This document shows positions 23,500 through 33,721 of a DNA stretch of 64,000 nt, in pieces; position 1 is the stretch's first letter, and each line of letters starts with the position of its first letter. The stretch is from Hydractinia symbiolongicarpus (Eukaryota; Cnidaria; Hydrozoa; Anthoathecata; Hydractiniidae), in contig NC_079878.1 of the NCBI RefSeq assembly GCF_029227915.1, forward strand, positions 22,037,501 through 22,101,500. The letters are read 5' to 3'. The position numbers were made by a program, and so were the translations under genes. The notes below the pieces were generated by a model. That model was not told where the DNA came from. It was given only the letters and a program-made list of their open reading frames with translations, and did no database searches.

Positions 23500-25125
23500 A
23501 AATTAATATCGCACACAGCTAAAGATATAAATGAGGAAGCCAACATGTGTAGAGCATTGTAGTTGCAAGTGCAGGGTCAGTGGACAAGATGGGATAATTA
23601 CATAAAAAACGATCCATCTTTGAAGTCCATTCTTGCCATGTCCTCACGCTTGCTTTCCTTCTGCCTTGCTTCTACTTGCGATGTTCTGCCCTCACCCAGC
23701 AATTTAAAGCGCTGGAATGTTTGTACTGAATCTAGTTGTGGTTTATCCTCCAAACAAGTATGTACAACAGCGCTTGTTATAAGCGCTTGTTATAAGCGCT
23801 TCTGAGGTTGCTCAGGAAGGTTCACTTTCCGACACGATGCTGAAGTTGTCCCAGAAACGAAAAAGCACCTTAAAGTGTCATTTGTAAAAGCATGTAGCTA
23901 TTCCTCCGCTAAAAGATCAAAACCAACTGGTCTATTCCGCCATGCTAGTGACTGATTTTAGTAGATCTGAATGAAGGATTCGTGTTCCTTGGCCGTATTG
24001 CAATCACATCCCTCAGGCCAGACATTGTAATATATTCAAATTGTTCGAAGCACATGATCAGTATTGAACTAACTTGTCCTTGTGAAGAAAACATGGGATC
24101 CTGGCATTTCAGCAAGCTTTCCAAATCCTTCCCTTCGGTCAAGGTAATACGTAGCAACTGATGGTTTCCGCATCTTTTTGCAGTAGAAGTGGGTGGTAGA
24201 GGGTACACTTCAAGGTCTCTTACTTGGTGTCTAAAAAGCCTCGCTTTCGCTAGCAAATCAGCAAGCTTGGTGATATCAGCAAGCTTGGTGATATCAGCAA
24301 GAAAGCATCCTTTTGCATTTGGATTGCACGAGACTCACCACAGTGGTCACATGATCTTACGCACTGCAGTCCGCCAACAGTGCCACAACCAAAGGATGGT
24401 ATACCTTTTGAAAAAACCTCGTCTGTTACCAAATCCAATAAAAGTCAATCTTCACCCATCTTTGACATGCCAAAAACCCCGGAACACCATCACCTTAACC
24501 TAAACAAAAGGTGAGCATCGTTCACGCTGGTTTGATAAACAAGGGCAACACATGCTACGGAAAATCTATTTTGCAAGCATTAACTGTTTTTCCAAGACTT
24601 TGGTCTCAATTACCATCAGAGTCCCCTTTGTCATCTCCTCTAGTAAAGTCTGTAGTCCTAAATATGTCACTACTCAATCGCTCTCGTTCACCAATTGATC
24701 TTTCAATTTCTTATGAGCACTGCAAAACAGAGTGCATGCTCTGAACAATAACGCGTTTTGTCACAATCATTAACAAGATATGCCCGAGATCCTTCAAGTT
24801 GTTTTTGACAATTTGGTTGAAAATCTAATGTCTGAATCTGTGACCACAACAACGTCATGCAACTCCTGTTGTTTCTCCACTTCCAGGGAACAAATGGATT
24901 CAATTTTAATTTTACCAACGTGTAAGTCAATAGCAGACTCTTTTAACAAATTTTTACAATCTCAGGAATTTCTAGGTGACAACAAGTGGTTCCGCCCCCT
25001 GTGCTCATTACATCAGGAGGCTATAATTAAAACTCTGATTTCTAATTGCGGTGACTTCCTTGTTGTACAATTGTTAAGATACACATCATTAAATGGGTCT
25101 TTTTTAAAGACAGCAGGTTAGTCAA
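23500..25125 (+). pseudogene. Second, diverged RLE-USP retrotransposon C-terminus
   Basis: Same order as the 3.1-4.9 kb copy but on the plus strand and well diverged. Blocks in order: AKDINEEANMCRAL and WTRWDNYIKNDPS; DVLPSPSNLKRWNVCTESSC; a decayed CCHC (CTTALVISAC, His lost); IELTCPCEENMGSWHFSKL (about 24063-24120); VEVGGRGYTSRSL (24187-24230). The USP part follows: GLINKGNTCYGKSILQAL (24523-24576, Cys box), DMPEILQVVFDNLV, NSCCFSTSREQMDS, NKWFRPLCSLHQEAI and FLVVQLLRYTSL. The His box is missing. Several frameshifts and an 18-bp tandem duplication (24257-24302) are visible. Two diverged copies with the same RLE-then-USP order argue that the fusion is an old, inherited feature of the family. 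Confidence 0.75.
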
Positions 25126-25925
25126 TTGCTTGCCTAAAAAAACATGTCTTAAAGGTAACTTCTCACCCAACTGACGATGTGCCTTTTAACAACAAGTATA
25201 ACTTGGTTGCTACCATTTACTGGGCCTTCATTAAGGAATAACAAAACACCTGGTTTAAATGCAACGATCGCTGTAGTTCTCAAGTAGACACATTCCACTT
25301 GAATAATTCCTCGTCATACATACTTTTCTTTTCCAGAAGTTAGCTTATTTGAATGTCACACTGTAAGAAGCACAGCAAGGTGGCTTGACATCATATCTTG
25401 TCTTTGGGCTCAGATTGTTGTTTACTTTAACTTAAACACGTTTCGTTTAGAATAATTTTCAGGTTGAGTTCGTTATTGCAGTGGCTAGCCACCTCTTTGT
25501 AAATTATTTTCTTATTTATCCATTTAAGGATATTCACGTTATGATAAGTTTTATTTATCTCATTTGTACCTATTCAATTTATTTTGAATTGCTTTAAGAT
25601 TTATTGTTTTGTGTTGTGTTCTGTCGCTGTTGTATTTTTCTGCCTCTTTACGGTCAATGTTTTTAGGAAATCCTTGCAAAAAAGGGGGATTTTTCTTTTT
25701 TGAAGAATCTTTAGAGGGTTGTAACCTCTTAACTATAGTAAAGCCAGCTGGCATTAGACAATATCATTACAGCTAGATGTTTTGTCACATCATCATCTAA
25801 TTTGACAATGTGTTTTTTTACTGAATCTTACAACGTTGTTTAATATTTTTGAGTCTTGTTTCAAACTTTTTGTTGTCCCTATTTAATGGCGTTGTGCTCG
25901 TGAAGTTTATATTTCCAAATCTAAA
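25126..25925 (+). other. Decayed tail region of the RLE-USP element
   Basis: Contains a diverged GCAAGGTGGCTTGACAT..CTTGTCTTTGGGCTC block (25375-25415) and the GGTTGAGTTCG..CAGTGGCTAGCCACCTCTTTG palindrome block (25460-25505). GGGTTGTAACCTCT (25717-25730) matches the end of the tail. No gene. Confidence 0.5.
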
Positions 25926-26750
25926 ACTCCTATGGAGTCTAATATTAAAGACTTTCGTCCTATCGCATTATTGAATGTCGAAGGCAAGTTTTTATTTAGC
26001 CTTGTATCAAGGCGATTAGAATCACACATTATACATAATAACAAATTCATTAACACATCGGTTCAGAAGGGTTGTAGAAGAAAGTCCCAGTCAGATATTT
26101 TATGGACGATATCAACCTTATGTCATCCTCTGTCCGTGTAGCTCAAAGCCTCCTTTCCAGCTGCGTCACTGCTTTACAATGGGCTGGCATGAGTTTTTGC
26201 CCTCATAAGTCAAGGTGCATAATCGTTATAAAAGGTAGATCTGTAAACCCCACACCTTTTTCTATGTCTCACATCTCGTCTCTCTTCATGCATCCCGTCA
26301 ATCCATTCATTGCCAGTTCGTTTCTTCGGTTGCATTATTGATCATACGATTTCAGATGCCCAAGCAATCGACGAGCTAGTTAATAAGCTAATAACCGGTC
26401 TTACAATCATAAAACGGTTCGTGTATCAAAGGAAACCAAAACTATAGATTTTGCAAAACCTTCTAATTCCTCGAATCCAATGGCCAATTCTTATTTATGA
26501 TATTCCAATGTCTCGAGTTACAAAGGCTGGCGCAGAAGGTATCAACTACCATTAGAAAATGGTTGTACAATGGCACGTCAAACATTCGCCTATACAGCTC
26601 CTGCTCCCCTTGTCCAATGCCAATTAAGAGCTTGACGTCATTGCTTACATACTCTAAAATAAGTGGTCATTTACTTTTACGCGATTCCAAAGATCCTCTT
26701 GTGTCTAACAGTGTACCTACTTTTAAAGAACAGCAGAGGGAGAGGTGAAA
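25926..26750 (+). pseudogene. R2-like RT fragment with internal deletion
   Basis: NIKDFRPIALLNVEGKFLFS, then LESHIIHNNKFINTSVQKGC, runs directly into YFMDDINLMSSS (catalytic DD; about 26098-26130). The palm between motifs A and C has therefore been lost. After a frame break the thumb follows: RKWLYNGTSNIRLYSSCS, CPMPIKSLTSLL, KISGHLLLRDSKDPLVSN. It is diverged from the 19-21 kb copy. Confidence 0.75.
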
Positions 26751-26859
26751 ATAAAGTCAGTCGTGGGAACTCCCCCAGTATGGAAAAACAGGCCTAGGGA
26801 TCAACAAACCTTTCAAGATTCTGATTTCAAAACAGTGCTATGCTTATCGTAAATTAATG

Positions 26860-27070
26860 TAGATGGAGAAGTGAAATTTCGTAAAAATTTTCAATTAAGG
26901 GCTATTATTAACCATTGCGGCAACTTAAATAATGGTCACTACACAACCATAGCCTTCCACCAAATGGTACACAGGTGGATACATTGCAGCGATAGAGCAG
27001 TAAATTTTATGTGATGACCGCCTTATTAACAGTCACGAGTCATATGTTTTCTTTTTAGAAGAGCTGAGAT
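26860..27070 (+). pseudogene. USP C-terminal fragment (His box) and stop
   Basis: Encodes the remains of DGEVKFRKNFQLRAIINHCG, then NLNNGHYTTIAFHQMVHRWI, then HCSDRAV and SYVFFLEELR, stop at about 27070, with a frameshift near 27005-27015. Almost the same sequence recurs at 63640-63850. The RT fragment just upstream agrees with RT-then-USP order, although the RLE is missing. Confidence 0.75.
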
Positions 27071-27084
27071 AAGAATATTTTAAC

Positions 27085-27660
27085 CAGAATGAGTCAGCAA
27101 GGGGGCTTGACTACACTCAGTCTTGTCTTTGGAGAGTGACGACTCCACTTATTACCCCAGTCAAAAATAAAACAAAATCAAATAAAAATTAAGTTAACAA
27201 GGGGGTTTGATCATACTAGGTCTTGTCTTTGGAGAGTGACGACTCCACTTATTACCCCAGTTAAAAAAAAAAAAAAAATATTAGCAGGGGGGTTTGATCA
27301 CACATGATCTTGTCTTTGGAGAGTAACGACTCCACTTATTACCTGAGTTAAAAACAAAGAATAGCACAGTTCAACAGAAAGTGGTCAAAGTTAATTTTAG
27401 GAAGATAGGGATGTCTAGTTTCTGCTGATGACCGTCCGCGGACCTCTTCGAGGTGACCCAGCTAGACATCCAGGGTACTTAGGTTCAGAAATATGGGTCG
27501 AAACCTACCTGCCCTTGGTTAAAGTTCTGTTCATCTTTTCAAATGTGTTGTGTCCTTTTTATTTTAATTTTTATATTTTTTTAATTAATTCCTTGTAAAA
27601 AGGGAGAATTGTGCTTTTAGAGGCATGTTCTCTAGAGGAGTACAACCTCTGCTTGTTTCC
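27085..27660 (+). mobile_element. Tail element in copy 1 with three 63-bp repeats
   Basis: Three tandem versions of AGCAAGGGGGCTTGA...CTTGTCTTTGGAGAGTGACG...CTCCACTTATTACCCCAG lie at about 27093-27355. The structured motif (27409-27471), the AAAAAGGGAGAATTGTGCTT box and GAGTACAACCTC follow. No ORF. Confidence 0.65.
27409..27471 (+). other. Structured motif (possible RNA fold), copy 1
   Basis: The outer stem GGATGTCTAG / CTAGACATCC (10 bp, perfect) encloses TTTCTGCTGATGACC and two hairpins, GTCC-GC-GGAC and ACCTC-TTC-GAGGT. It is followed by AGGG...TAGGTT...AACCTA...CCCT, which could form a second stem. The identity of this fold is unknown. Confidence 0.55.
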
Positions 27661-27717
27661 AAAGACCTAACAGGTTGAGTTCATCATAGCGGTGGCTTGC
27701 CACCTCTTTGTAAATTA

Positions 27718-27935
27718 TTTTCTCTCATACACAGCTAAGATATCGATGAGGAAGCCAACATGGGTAGAGCATTGCAATTGCAAGTGCAGGGTCAGTGGAC
27801 GAAATGGGAAAATTACGTAAAAAACGATCTATTTGGAAGTCCATTCTTGCCATGTCACCACACTTGCTTTCCTTCTGCCTTGCTTCTACTTCGATGTTCT
27901 TCCCTCACCTAGCAATTTAAAGCGCTAGAAAGTTT
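27718..27935 (+). pseudogene. RLE-family leader fragment in copy 1
   Basis: Reads as IDEEANMGRALQLQVQGQW, TKWENYVKND, then LPSPSNLKR followed by TAG, matching the segment just before the CCHC knuckle in the 23.5 kb element. It is a short truncated remnant with frame breaks. Confidence 0.65.
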
Positions 27936-27939
27936 GTAC

Positions 27940-28285
27940 TGAATCTGCAATGCTGCCCTGATTATGTATGGTAGCTTGGCCCTGTTAGGAACAGGGCAGA
28001 AAATACATAATCAGGACAGGCTGGTTTATTATGTACGACAGCTTAAAACATATTATATGGCACTTATAAAGGAACATAATCAGGACAGGCCGGTTTTTGT
28101 ACGACGGTCTAATATCATTTGTTACTTAAAAAAACCCATATAATTGGGGCAGGCCGACTTATATACGACAGTATTATAATGTTATTTAAGACTTTAGAAC
28201 TAATGTAGTTGGGGCAGGCCAACTTATGTATGACATTCTAATATAGAACGAAAATAATCAGGGCCGAACGGCTTTTGTATCATTC
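27940..28285. repeat. Degenerate 60-70 bp repeats (ATAATCAGGACAGGC / TACGACRG), copy 1
   Basis: About five repeats of (C)ATAATCAGGACAGGCTGGTT..TACGACAG. It opens with an inverted pair (CTGCCCTGATTATGT... / ...ACATAATCAGGACAG). The same word reappears at 37838-37920 (GACATAATCAGGGGG, GACATAATCCGGCCG). This looks like the subterminal repeat zone of an old DNA transposon enclosing the integrase pseudogene. Confidence 0.55.
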
Positions 28286-28426
28286 GTGACAAACAAATAG
28301 CCCTGGTGGCAAAGTTGTTGTTGTTCTGAAATGAAACGATAGTTTATGGAAACTAAATTTTGGGATTCGCAATTTGCGTGGAACTTTTTTTTCTTTTGGC
28401 ATTGCATTTAGGCATGGTCAGACAGG

Positions 28427-28630
28427 ATGTCTAGTTTCTTACAATTTCGAAGGGATGTTAAAAAAAACTACCATTTAAATTTTGCAATCGTCGGAACTAA
28501 ATGGGTGTTAGTGGAGCCATGGAAGTGCGTTACACAGCCACTGGAAAAAGACCAACAAGTAACACAATTAACAAGAGAGTTCAAGAAGAAAATTTTGATT
28601 GTGCCTTCGCAAAAAGCTATAAGTGAATAA
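28427..28630 (+). pseudogene. Small ORF, copy 1, with internal deletion
   Basis: Opens as in copy 3 and then joins REFKKK to ILIVPSQKAISE across a deletion of about 115 bp. Confidence 0.3.
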
Positions 28631-29325
28631 AATCCTGATTCCAAATTTTTAGTTCAATGTTAAATAATCGCAATAATTATTATAACCGTTTCTATTTTCA
28701 GAAAAACAATAACAAGTAATCGATCGATAGGTAAAGTTTACTTGAGAGTGGCATACATCTAGCTAATTTCCAAAGACCTAACAGGTTGAGTTCATCATTG
28801 CGGTGGCTTGCCACCTCTTTGTAAGTTATTTTCTTATTGCTGAATTCACTGCAATGAATTAAAACACGCCCATGTGAAAGAGACATTTAAAAATGTATTT
28901 ACCTTTTTGAATAGTGTTTTCTACTCAGCAGAATTAATTAAGCGTAAATTTATATTTACATAAAAAATTATGCCCTAAACAAAATATAAAGATTGGTACA
29001 AATAACCACTCAATTCACATTTCTCCCACTAAGGTTGCAAGTTCTTTTATGGTATCCAAAAATTTTTGAAGAGTATATCAATCTTTGCGAAACTTGACAC
29101 TTAAAAGAGCCACAGAAAACTGTAACGCCAATCAAGCCTATTATATCAAATCGCTTCATAAAACGCTTCTAAGTAAGTTCGCAAACACCTGAACTAAAAT
29201 AACAAAACACTCTTAATTATGCTTGATTTTTCAACCGAAAATTTCTTTGCCACAACATCAAATGCCTAAAATTCACATGGTTTTGTTTTATATTTATTAT
29301 GCACTTTTCACTTTACTATTTTCAG

Positions 29326-29776
29326 GTTATTTAGTAGACATGATTCATATACCTGGTGGAGACTATAAGTACATCCTTTATTCCATTGATCATTGGCCGA
29401 GATTTAATTTTCTTGCTGCCCTGGAGTAAAAGAAAGGCGCTCCAATCACTGTTGAGTTGGAAAAACTATTTTCATTGTTCGGACCACCAAAGATCTTCCA
29501 TTTCGATAACAGTTCAGAATTCAAAATCTTATCAAAGCTTGGCCAGGGAAGATTCAGGTGGTTCATGGTCGTCCTCGCCATCTCGTGGACGTCCTCGCCA
29601 TCCACAGAGTCAAGGCATCATTGAACAGGCTCATATCAATGTGAAACATAAAATATCGGTCATGATAGCTGAGGGTGAATATTGTTCTGAAATATCAACA
29701 TGCACAAGGTCGTCGCGTACAGAGTCAAGTAATGCTTTAATAGATTTTTGCAGCATACCGACTTCTACCACCAAAC
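29326..29776 (+). pseudogene. Retroviral-type integrase core (KRBA2/Ginger-like), copy 1, split by CACTA element 1
   Basis: After a TTTTCAG acceptor the frame reads GYLVDMIHIPGGDYKYILYS (first Asp), IDHWPRFNFLAALE and a stop. It then continues in the same frame with VELEKLFSLFGPPKIFHFDN (second Asp) and SSEFK. A 19-bp duplication shifts the frame at 29570-29600 (GTCCTCGCCATCTCGTGGAC twice), after which GRPRHPQSQGIIEQAHINVK (Glu) appears in another frame. The D-D-E residues are present but the gene is dead. The last part (AYDELCILAMLQKCCRLYPY) lies beyond the insertion at 36806-36905. Confidence 0.7.
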
Positions 29777-29779
29777 TGT

Positions 29780-29805
29780 CACTGCATCAAATTAGATGTT
29801 ATCTG
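29780..29805 (+). repeat. Left terminal inverted repeat of CACTA element 1
   Basis: Begins CACTGCATCAAATTAGATGT and pairs with 36777-36802. Confidence 0.92.
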
Positions 29806-29849
29806 TCGCAGATTTCATCAGGATTTTATGATAAAACATCAAGTTGTCT

Positions 29850-30260
29850 TGATGTTTCAGATAAAATCCTTATAGGACAAATGTCGAGGTTATCTGAAGT
29901 TATCATTCAGATTAGTACACAAAGTCTGGAAGAAGATTTCTTCAGAAAAACATGATATTTCGCGACAACAGATTTCTTCTAGAAACCTGACATTTTCAAC
30001 GCAGATTACTTGTGCAACATGATGTTTTGACGTCAGATTTCGTGGATATATGACGTTTTTAAAGCAGATTAATTGCGTAACAGGATGTTTTGATCTCAGA
30101 TTTCGTGGACATATGCTGTTTTGAAGGCAGATTATTTCGTAACGTAATGTTTTCATCCCAGATTTCGTGGAAATATGCTGTTTTGAAAGCAGATTATTTG
30201 CGTAAAATGATATTTTCATCTCAGAATATATGCAAACATGCGGTTTTTACGACAGATAAT
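29850..30260. repeat. Left subterminal repeats of CACTA element 1
   Basis: About four tandem units of 62-66 bp at 30002-30252, each with GCAGATTA, GTAA.ATGATGTTTT, CAGATTTCGTGGA.ATATG and TGTTTT. Subterminal repeats of this kind are the usual transposase or TnpA binding zone in CACTA elements. Confidence 0.75.
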
Positions 30261-30959
30261 TCGAGTAAACATTGCCTAAGACGACGACAGGTAAAATGCG
30301 GCGATTCTTAAAATCGGGTTTCTTATTTCTTAGGATAAAAAATGGGAAGACAAAATAAGGCGTCAAAATTTGTCAAGAAATCTATGTTTCAGTCAAATAA
30401 ATTTTACTCAAATAATAAATGCATTTAAATTAGTTATATACATTAAAAAATGGTAGCACACCAAGTTAGTTTAAAAAATAAATAAATAAAATGTCTGTTT
30501 TCTTAAATATATACATGAAAAATGACAGTCTATTTGCAGAAAATGTTTGAAATGGCCTAATTATTAACTTTTTAAAGCATAAAAATAAAATGATAAGCCA
30601 ATGAAACTTTAAGAAGTCGATAAGTTCTACGTCAGGGCATAAAAAGTGTGAGAATAAACTTATTAGCACAAATTTGGAAAATCGAATTGCAGACAAACTC
30701 CCAAAAATGGCAATTTGCAATAATAATAAGTTTTCCAAAATAAAAGAATATTCACACCTAATTAGTTCTGCACTTTTTTATCTGCCCACTCTTTTCTATC
30801 TTCAGTTCCGCACTTTTTTCTACCCCTAAGTATCCTTAAATATACATATAAAAATATTAGTTACTAAAAATGGTAAAAATACCCTCTTAGTTTAAAAAAA
30901 TCCACCCTTAAAAAATGTTTTAAAAATATAGTTATATTAAAAACCCTGCAACTCCAAGT

Positions 30960-33202
30960 TTATTTCTTGGAAACAAACATATCATAACCAAATGGCAAGT
31001 TTGCAGGTGCAGCTCTTTTTGATGGGGAACCATTAACCCTTTTTACCATTTGTTCCTTCGATCGTTTGGAACTGCTTTTCTCATAGGTGACATCAATAAT
31101 ATCTACAAGTTTTTGAAATTTTTTCGTCCTCCATTCTGGCTTGCGTCTTTTAAAATAACGTTCCCCATTGTCATCATGAACCTCCTCCTCTGATGACATT
31201 GTGTCTGGAATTAGTACCTTTCTTAGGTTGTCTTTTTCTTTTTCCGCAAAAACCTTCTCATCCACTTTCGCCAGTCCTTTCAGTCTTCTACAAGCTTTCT
31301 AAATTTAAACAAAGTAATTATGCTCTTTTACAACGTTTTTATATAAGATGCAATTCATACACAACTTATGGGAAAGGTCTACAACTTACATGAATACGAC
31401 GTTGCTTTTGAGCGTTATCCGTGTTGTTGCCAACATTATGTTTTTTTCTCCTTTCCTGAGTCCTTTTGCTTTCAAAGTAAGTTTTGATGCCACCTACAAA
31501 ACGAATTAAAAATAAATGACAGAGGTTTTATTTAATTCAGATATAACTTGAACTTACGAAAGTTTTGCTCCCATAATACGGGCTACATTTAACAGTTGTT
31601 GTGTGTGGGAGCGCAAACGCAAAACAGAATATAAATAACCGACGTGAAACACAAGATTAATTATGGGTAAATGGCATTTTTTGCCGACGTTAAATAAATT
31701 GAATTAGAAAGGCTGTTACAGAAAACAAAGAATTCAGCAAAGTCAAAGCACTGAAACAGATTATATTTACTCACTATTTATAATTTTGTCTTTATCTTTA
31801 AGATTTGGGTGCAAACCGGATACAAAATTTTTTATGTAAAGAGTTGTGTCTTTATTTGCATCTTGAAATGGGCTAAAATATACAATTTATTGAAATAATT
31901 TGGGAGATGAAGCCAAATCTCCTGTATTTTATAAAACCCTTGCAAACAGTGTACCTTGTGCCATTCTCCACATTCCATTCACGGATATTCTGCTTGTGCC
32001 CTTCTTTATAGGCAAGTTTGATGTGATACTGAAATAAAATAAACTGGCACAGTTTACCTCTCTTGTATAAAATACAACTTTTAATATTAAAGGTACAAGG
32101 TCAGGGAGGTTCTGATATTTCTTTCCTGTAAAAAAGGCACTTTAGCAAATCTTAACCATGTTCTGCATAAGGCGTCGAACAAAAAAATGTTCGGTTAGTG
32201 TCCCCGACTGACCCAACTTAAAATTAAAAAAAATAGTAGTTTTTAAAGAAAAAGAGTATTTTTTAAAAAAAGTGCAACATTTCTATCGACTGAGTAACTT
32301 TTTCTTCTTGAGCGGACACTAACCGAACCTTTTTTTGTGTGCCGCCTAACTTAATTATTGCCTTTAGAAAAAAAACAACATCAAATGTGGTTGGTTATTT
32401 TCAAAATATTTTACCAAGAAAAAATATAGGAAATATAGCAAAAAAATTATTCTTGTAGAATTAGGAAATAGAAAAAACAATTTTATTCTTGTAGAACTCG
32501 ATATCAAGATACCATAATTACGGGATGAGTATTTTAAGCCTTTTTTCACAGTTAACGGATATATATCCCTAATCCACTGAAGAAGAAAACTTATTCTATC
32601 TTACCCTGACATCATTTGGAACATCAATTTCTTTCCGCTCTTTCGATTCTCGTGTTTTCTCTAAATTATCCAGCCTTTTCAGTATCTCCTTATTTTGCTG
32701 ACACAGACTTGCCAAAATGGTCTTTATATCTAAATTACCAAGAGAGCATAGTATGTGACAGTACGACAGGGCTATGAAGCTACGAAATCCGGAAGCGACA
32801 AAGCCAAATTAAATGTGTATTTTTATGCAGGGGAAAAATTGTAAGTCATTTCCTTTAATGACACCTCCCTTTCATAATACACAAGTATTAATACAAAATC
32901 CTACCGCTAGGAGTTGATCTTTCATCTTCTGAACTCCTTGGGGTACTGGCAATAGTTTTTTCGGTTGTTAAGGAGCTATTCATCAGAGGCGTTGATGTTG
33001 TCGATGAATTCAACGAGTTGTCACATGTAGTGGTAGTGTCGTCGTCAGTGCTTCGTGCGCTAGTTTGAATGCTATCAGAACTTATGGCAGTAAGTGAAGA
33101 ACGATAAAAAAGTTTTTTCTGGGCAGTTTTTGCTAAACACTTCTCACTTTCACTATCAGATGAAGAATCTAAAGCACTTTTATTCCTGTTGAATGAAGCC
33201 AT
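30960..33202 (-). CDS. CACTA accessory gene (TnpA-like), six exons, intact
   Basis: Exons: 33202-32905, 32729-32605, 32028-31955, 31872-31775, 31493-31390, 31298-30960. Phases agree and there is no stop for 345 residues. It starts MASFNRNKSALDSSSDSESE. Exon 1 is Ser/Thr-rich. Exon 2 is a short coiled coil (NKEILKRLDNLEKTRESKER) ending IDVPNDVR. Exons 3-4 hold YHIKLAYKEGHKQN and LYIKNFVSGLHP. Exons 5-6 are basic (KRTQERRKKHN), then SSEEEVHDDNG, RKPEWRTKKFQKLVDIID and the GSPSKRAAP end. The start at 33202 was preferred to the longer frame at 33343 because the element 2 homologue begins at the equivalent place. Element 2 encodes a homologue with matching introns. Function unknown; DNA binding at the subterminal repeats or repression would be logical guesses. 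Confidence 0.82.
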
Positions 33203-33721
33203 GATGTTGAATAATGTGATAAGCACGCTCTTCTTGTCTTCTTTCACCAAAAATATATTATGTGCTGTTTCTCTTTGTTCTATAGCAAATTTGGCGCCAG
33301 ACAAATCTCTGTGTTTCGATTGGCAGGCTAATTCGCCAGCCAATCAAAATTTTCTGGGCCTTCTCCCCGCGTAGGAACCTGTATGTTAAACAGGGGGGTA
33401 GTTAAGATTTTCTCTAACTTCTTTCTTCCTCAATATAAAGAAACAACATAATTAAAATAAAAGAACAATTTAATTTTGAACAATTCCTTTCGCGTATCCA
33501 TATTAATATAATATATATATCGGAAAGCAGCACCCTTCCCTAAAAATGTCTCTCCGTTCTGAAAAAAAACACGCCCTAACTAATTCCACAAAGGAATCTC
33601 TTCTCTGTCTTCTCTGCGCCCTGCATATTTTTTTAGCATGTAGTCTGAAAATAAAATGGTAGCTAAACAAGTAGGAAAAAGTGATGTGATATGATAAATT
33701 TATGTTCAAGCTTATCTCGTC
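33203..33721. promoter_or_regulatory. Divergent promoter interval of CACTA element 1
   Basis: 519 bp between two divergent starts. It contains a TTTGGCGC E2F-like site (33290-33297, inside a GGCGCC palindrome), CCAATCA (33340-33346) and GCCAATC on the minus strand (about 33317-33323). The corresponding interval of element 2 keeps GGCGC and CCAATCA in the same order. Assignment as a promoter is inference from gene layout and shared motifs. Confidence 0.45.

Noticed and set aside
23161-23562. Lys/Gly/Gln-rich open frame and its hydrophobic opposite-strand partner
   Set aside because: Purine-only low-complexity DNA gives open frames on both strands; there is no domain content.
27409-27471. Hammerhead or HDV-like ribozyme
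   Set aside because: CTGATGA is present, but no GAAA follows the next stem. The strand order does not fit the HDV nested pseudoknot. It is kept only as an unidentified structured motif.
27940-28285. CRISPR-like array
   Set aside because: The repeats are degenerate and variable in spacing, and the window is eukaryotic with spliced genes.
29356-29955. 199-codon open frame overlapping the integrase
   Set aside because: It joins an out-of-frame first part to the in-frame GRPRHPQSQG block and runs into the CACTA end. It is an effect of the 19-bp duplication and the insertion.
33203-33343. Longer start for the CACTA accessory gene
   Set aside because: The extra 47 codons overlap the E2F-like motif, and the element 2 homologue starts at the position equivalent to 33202.
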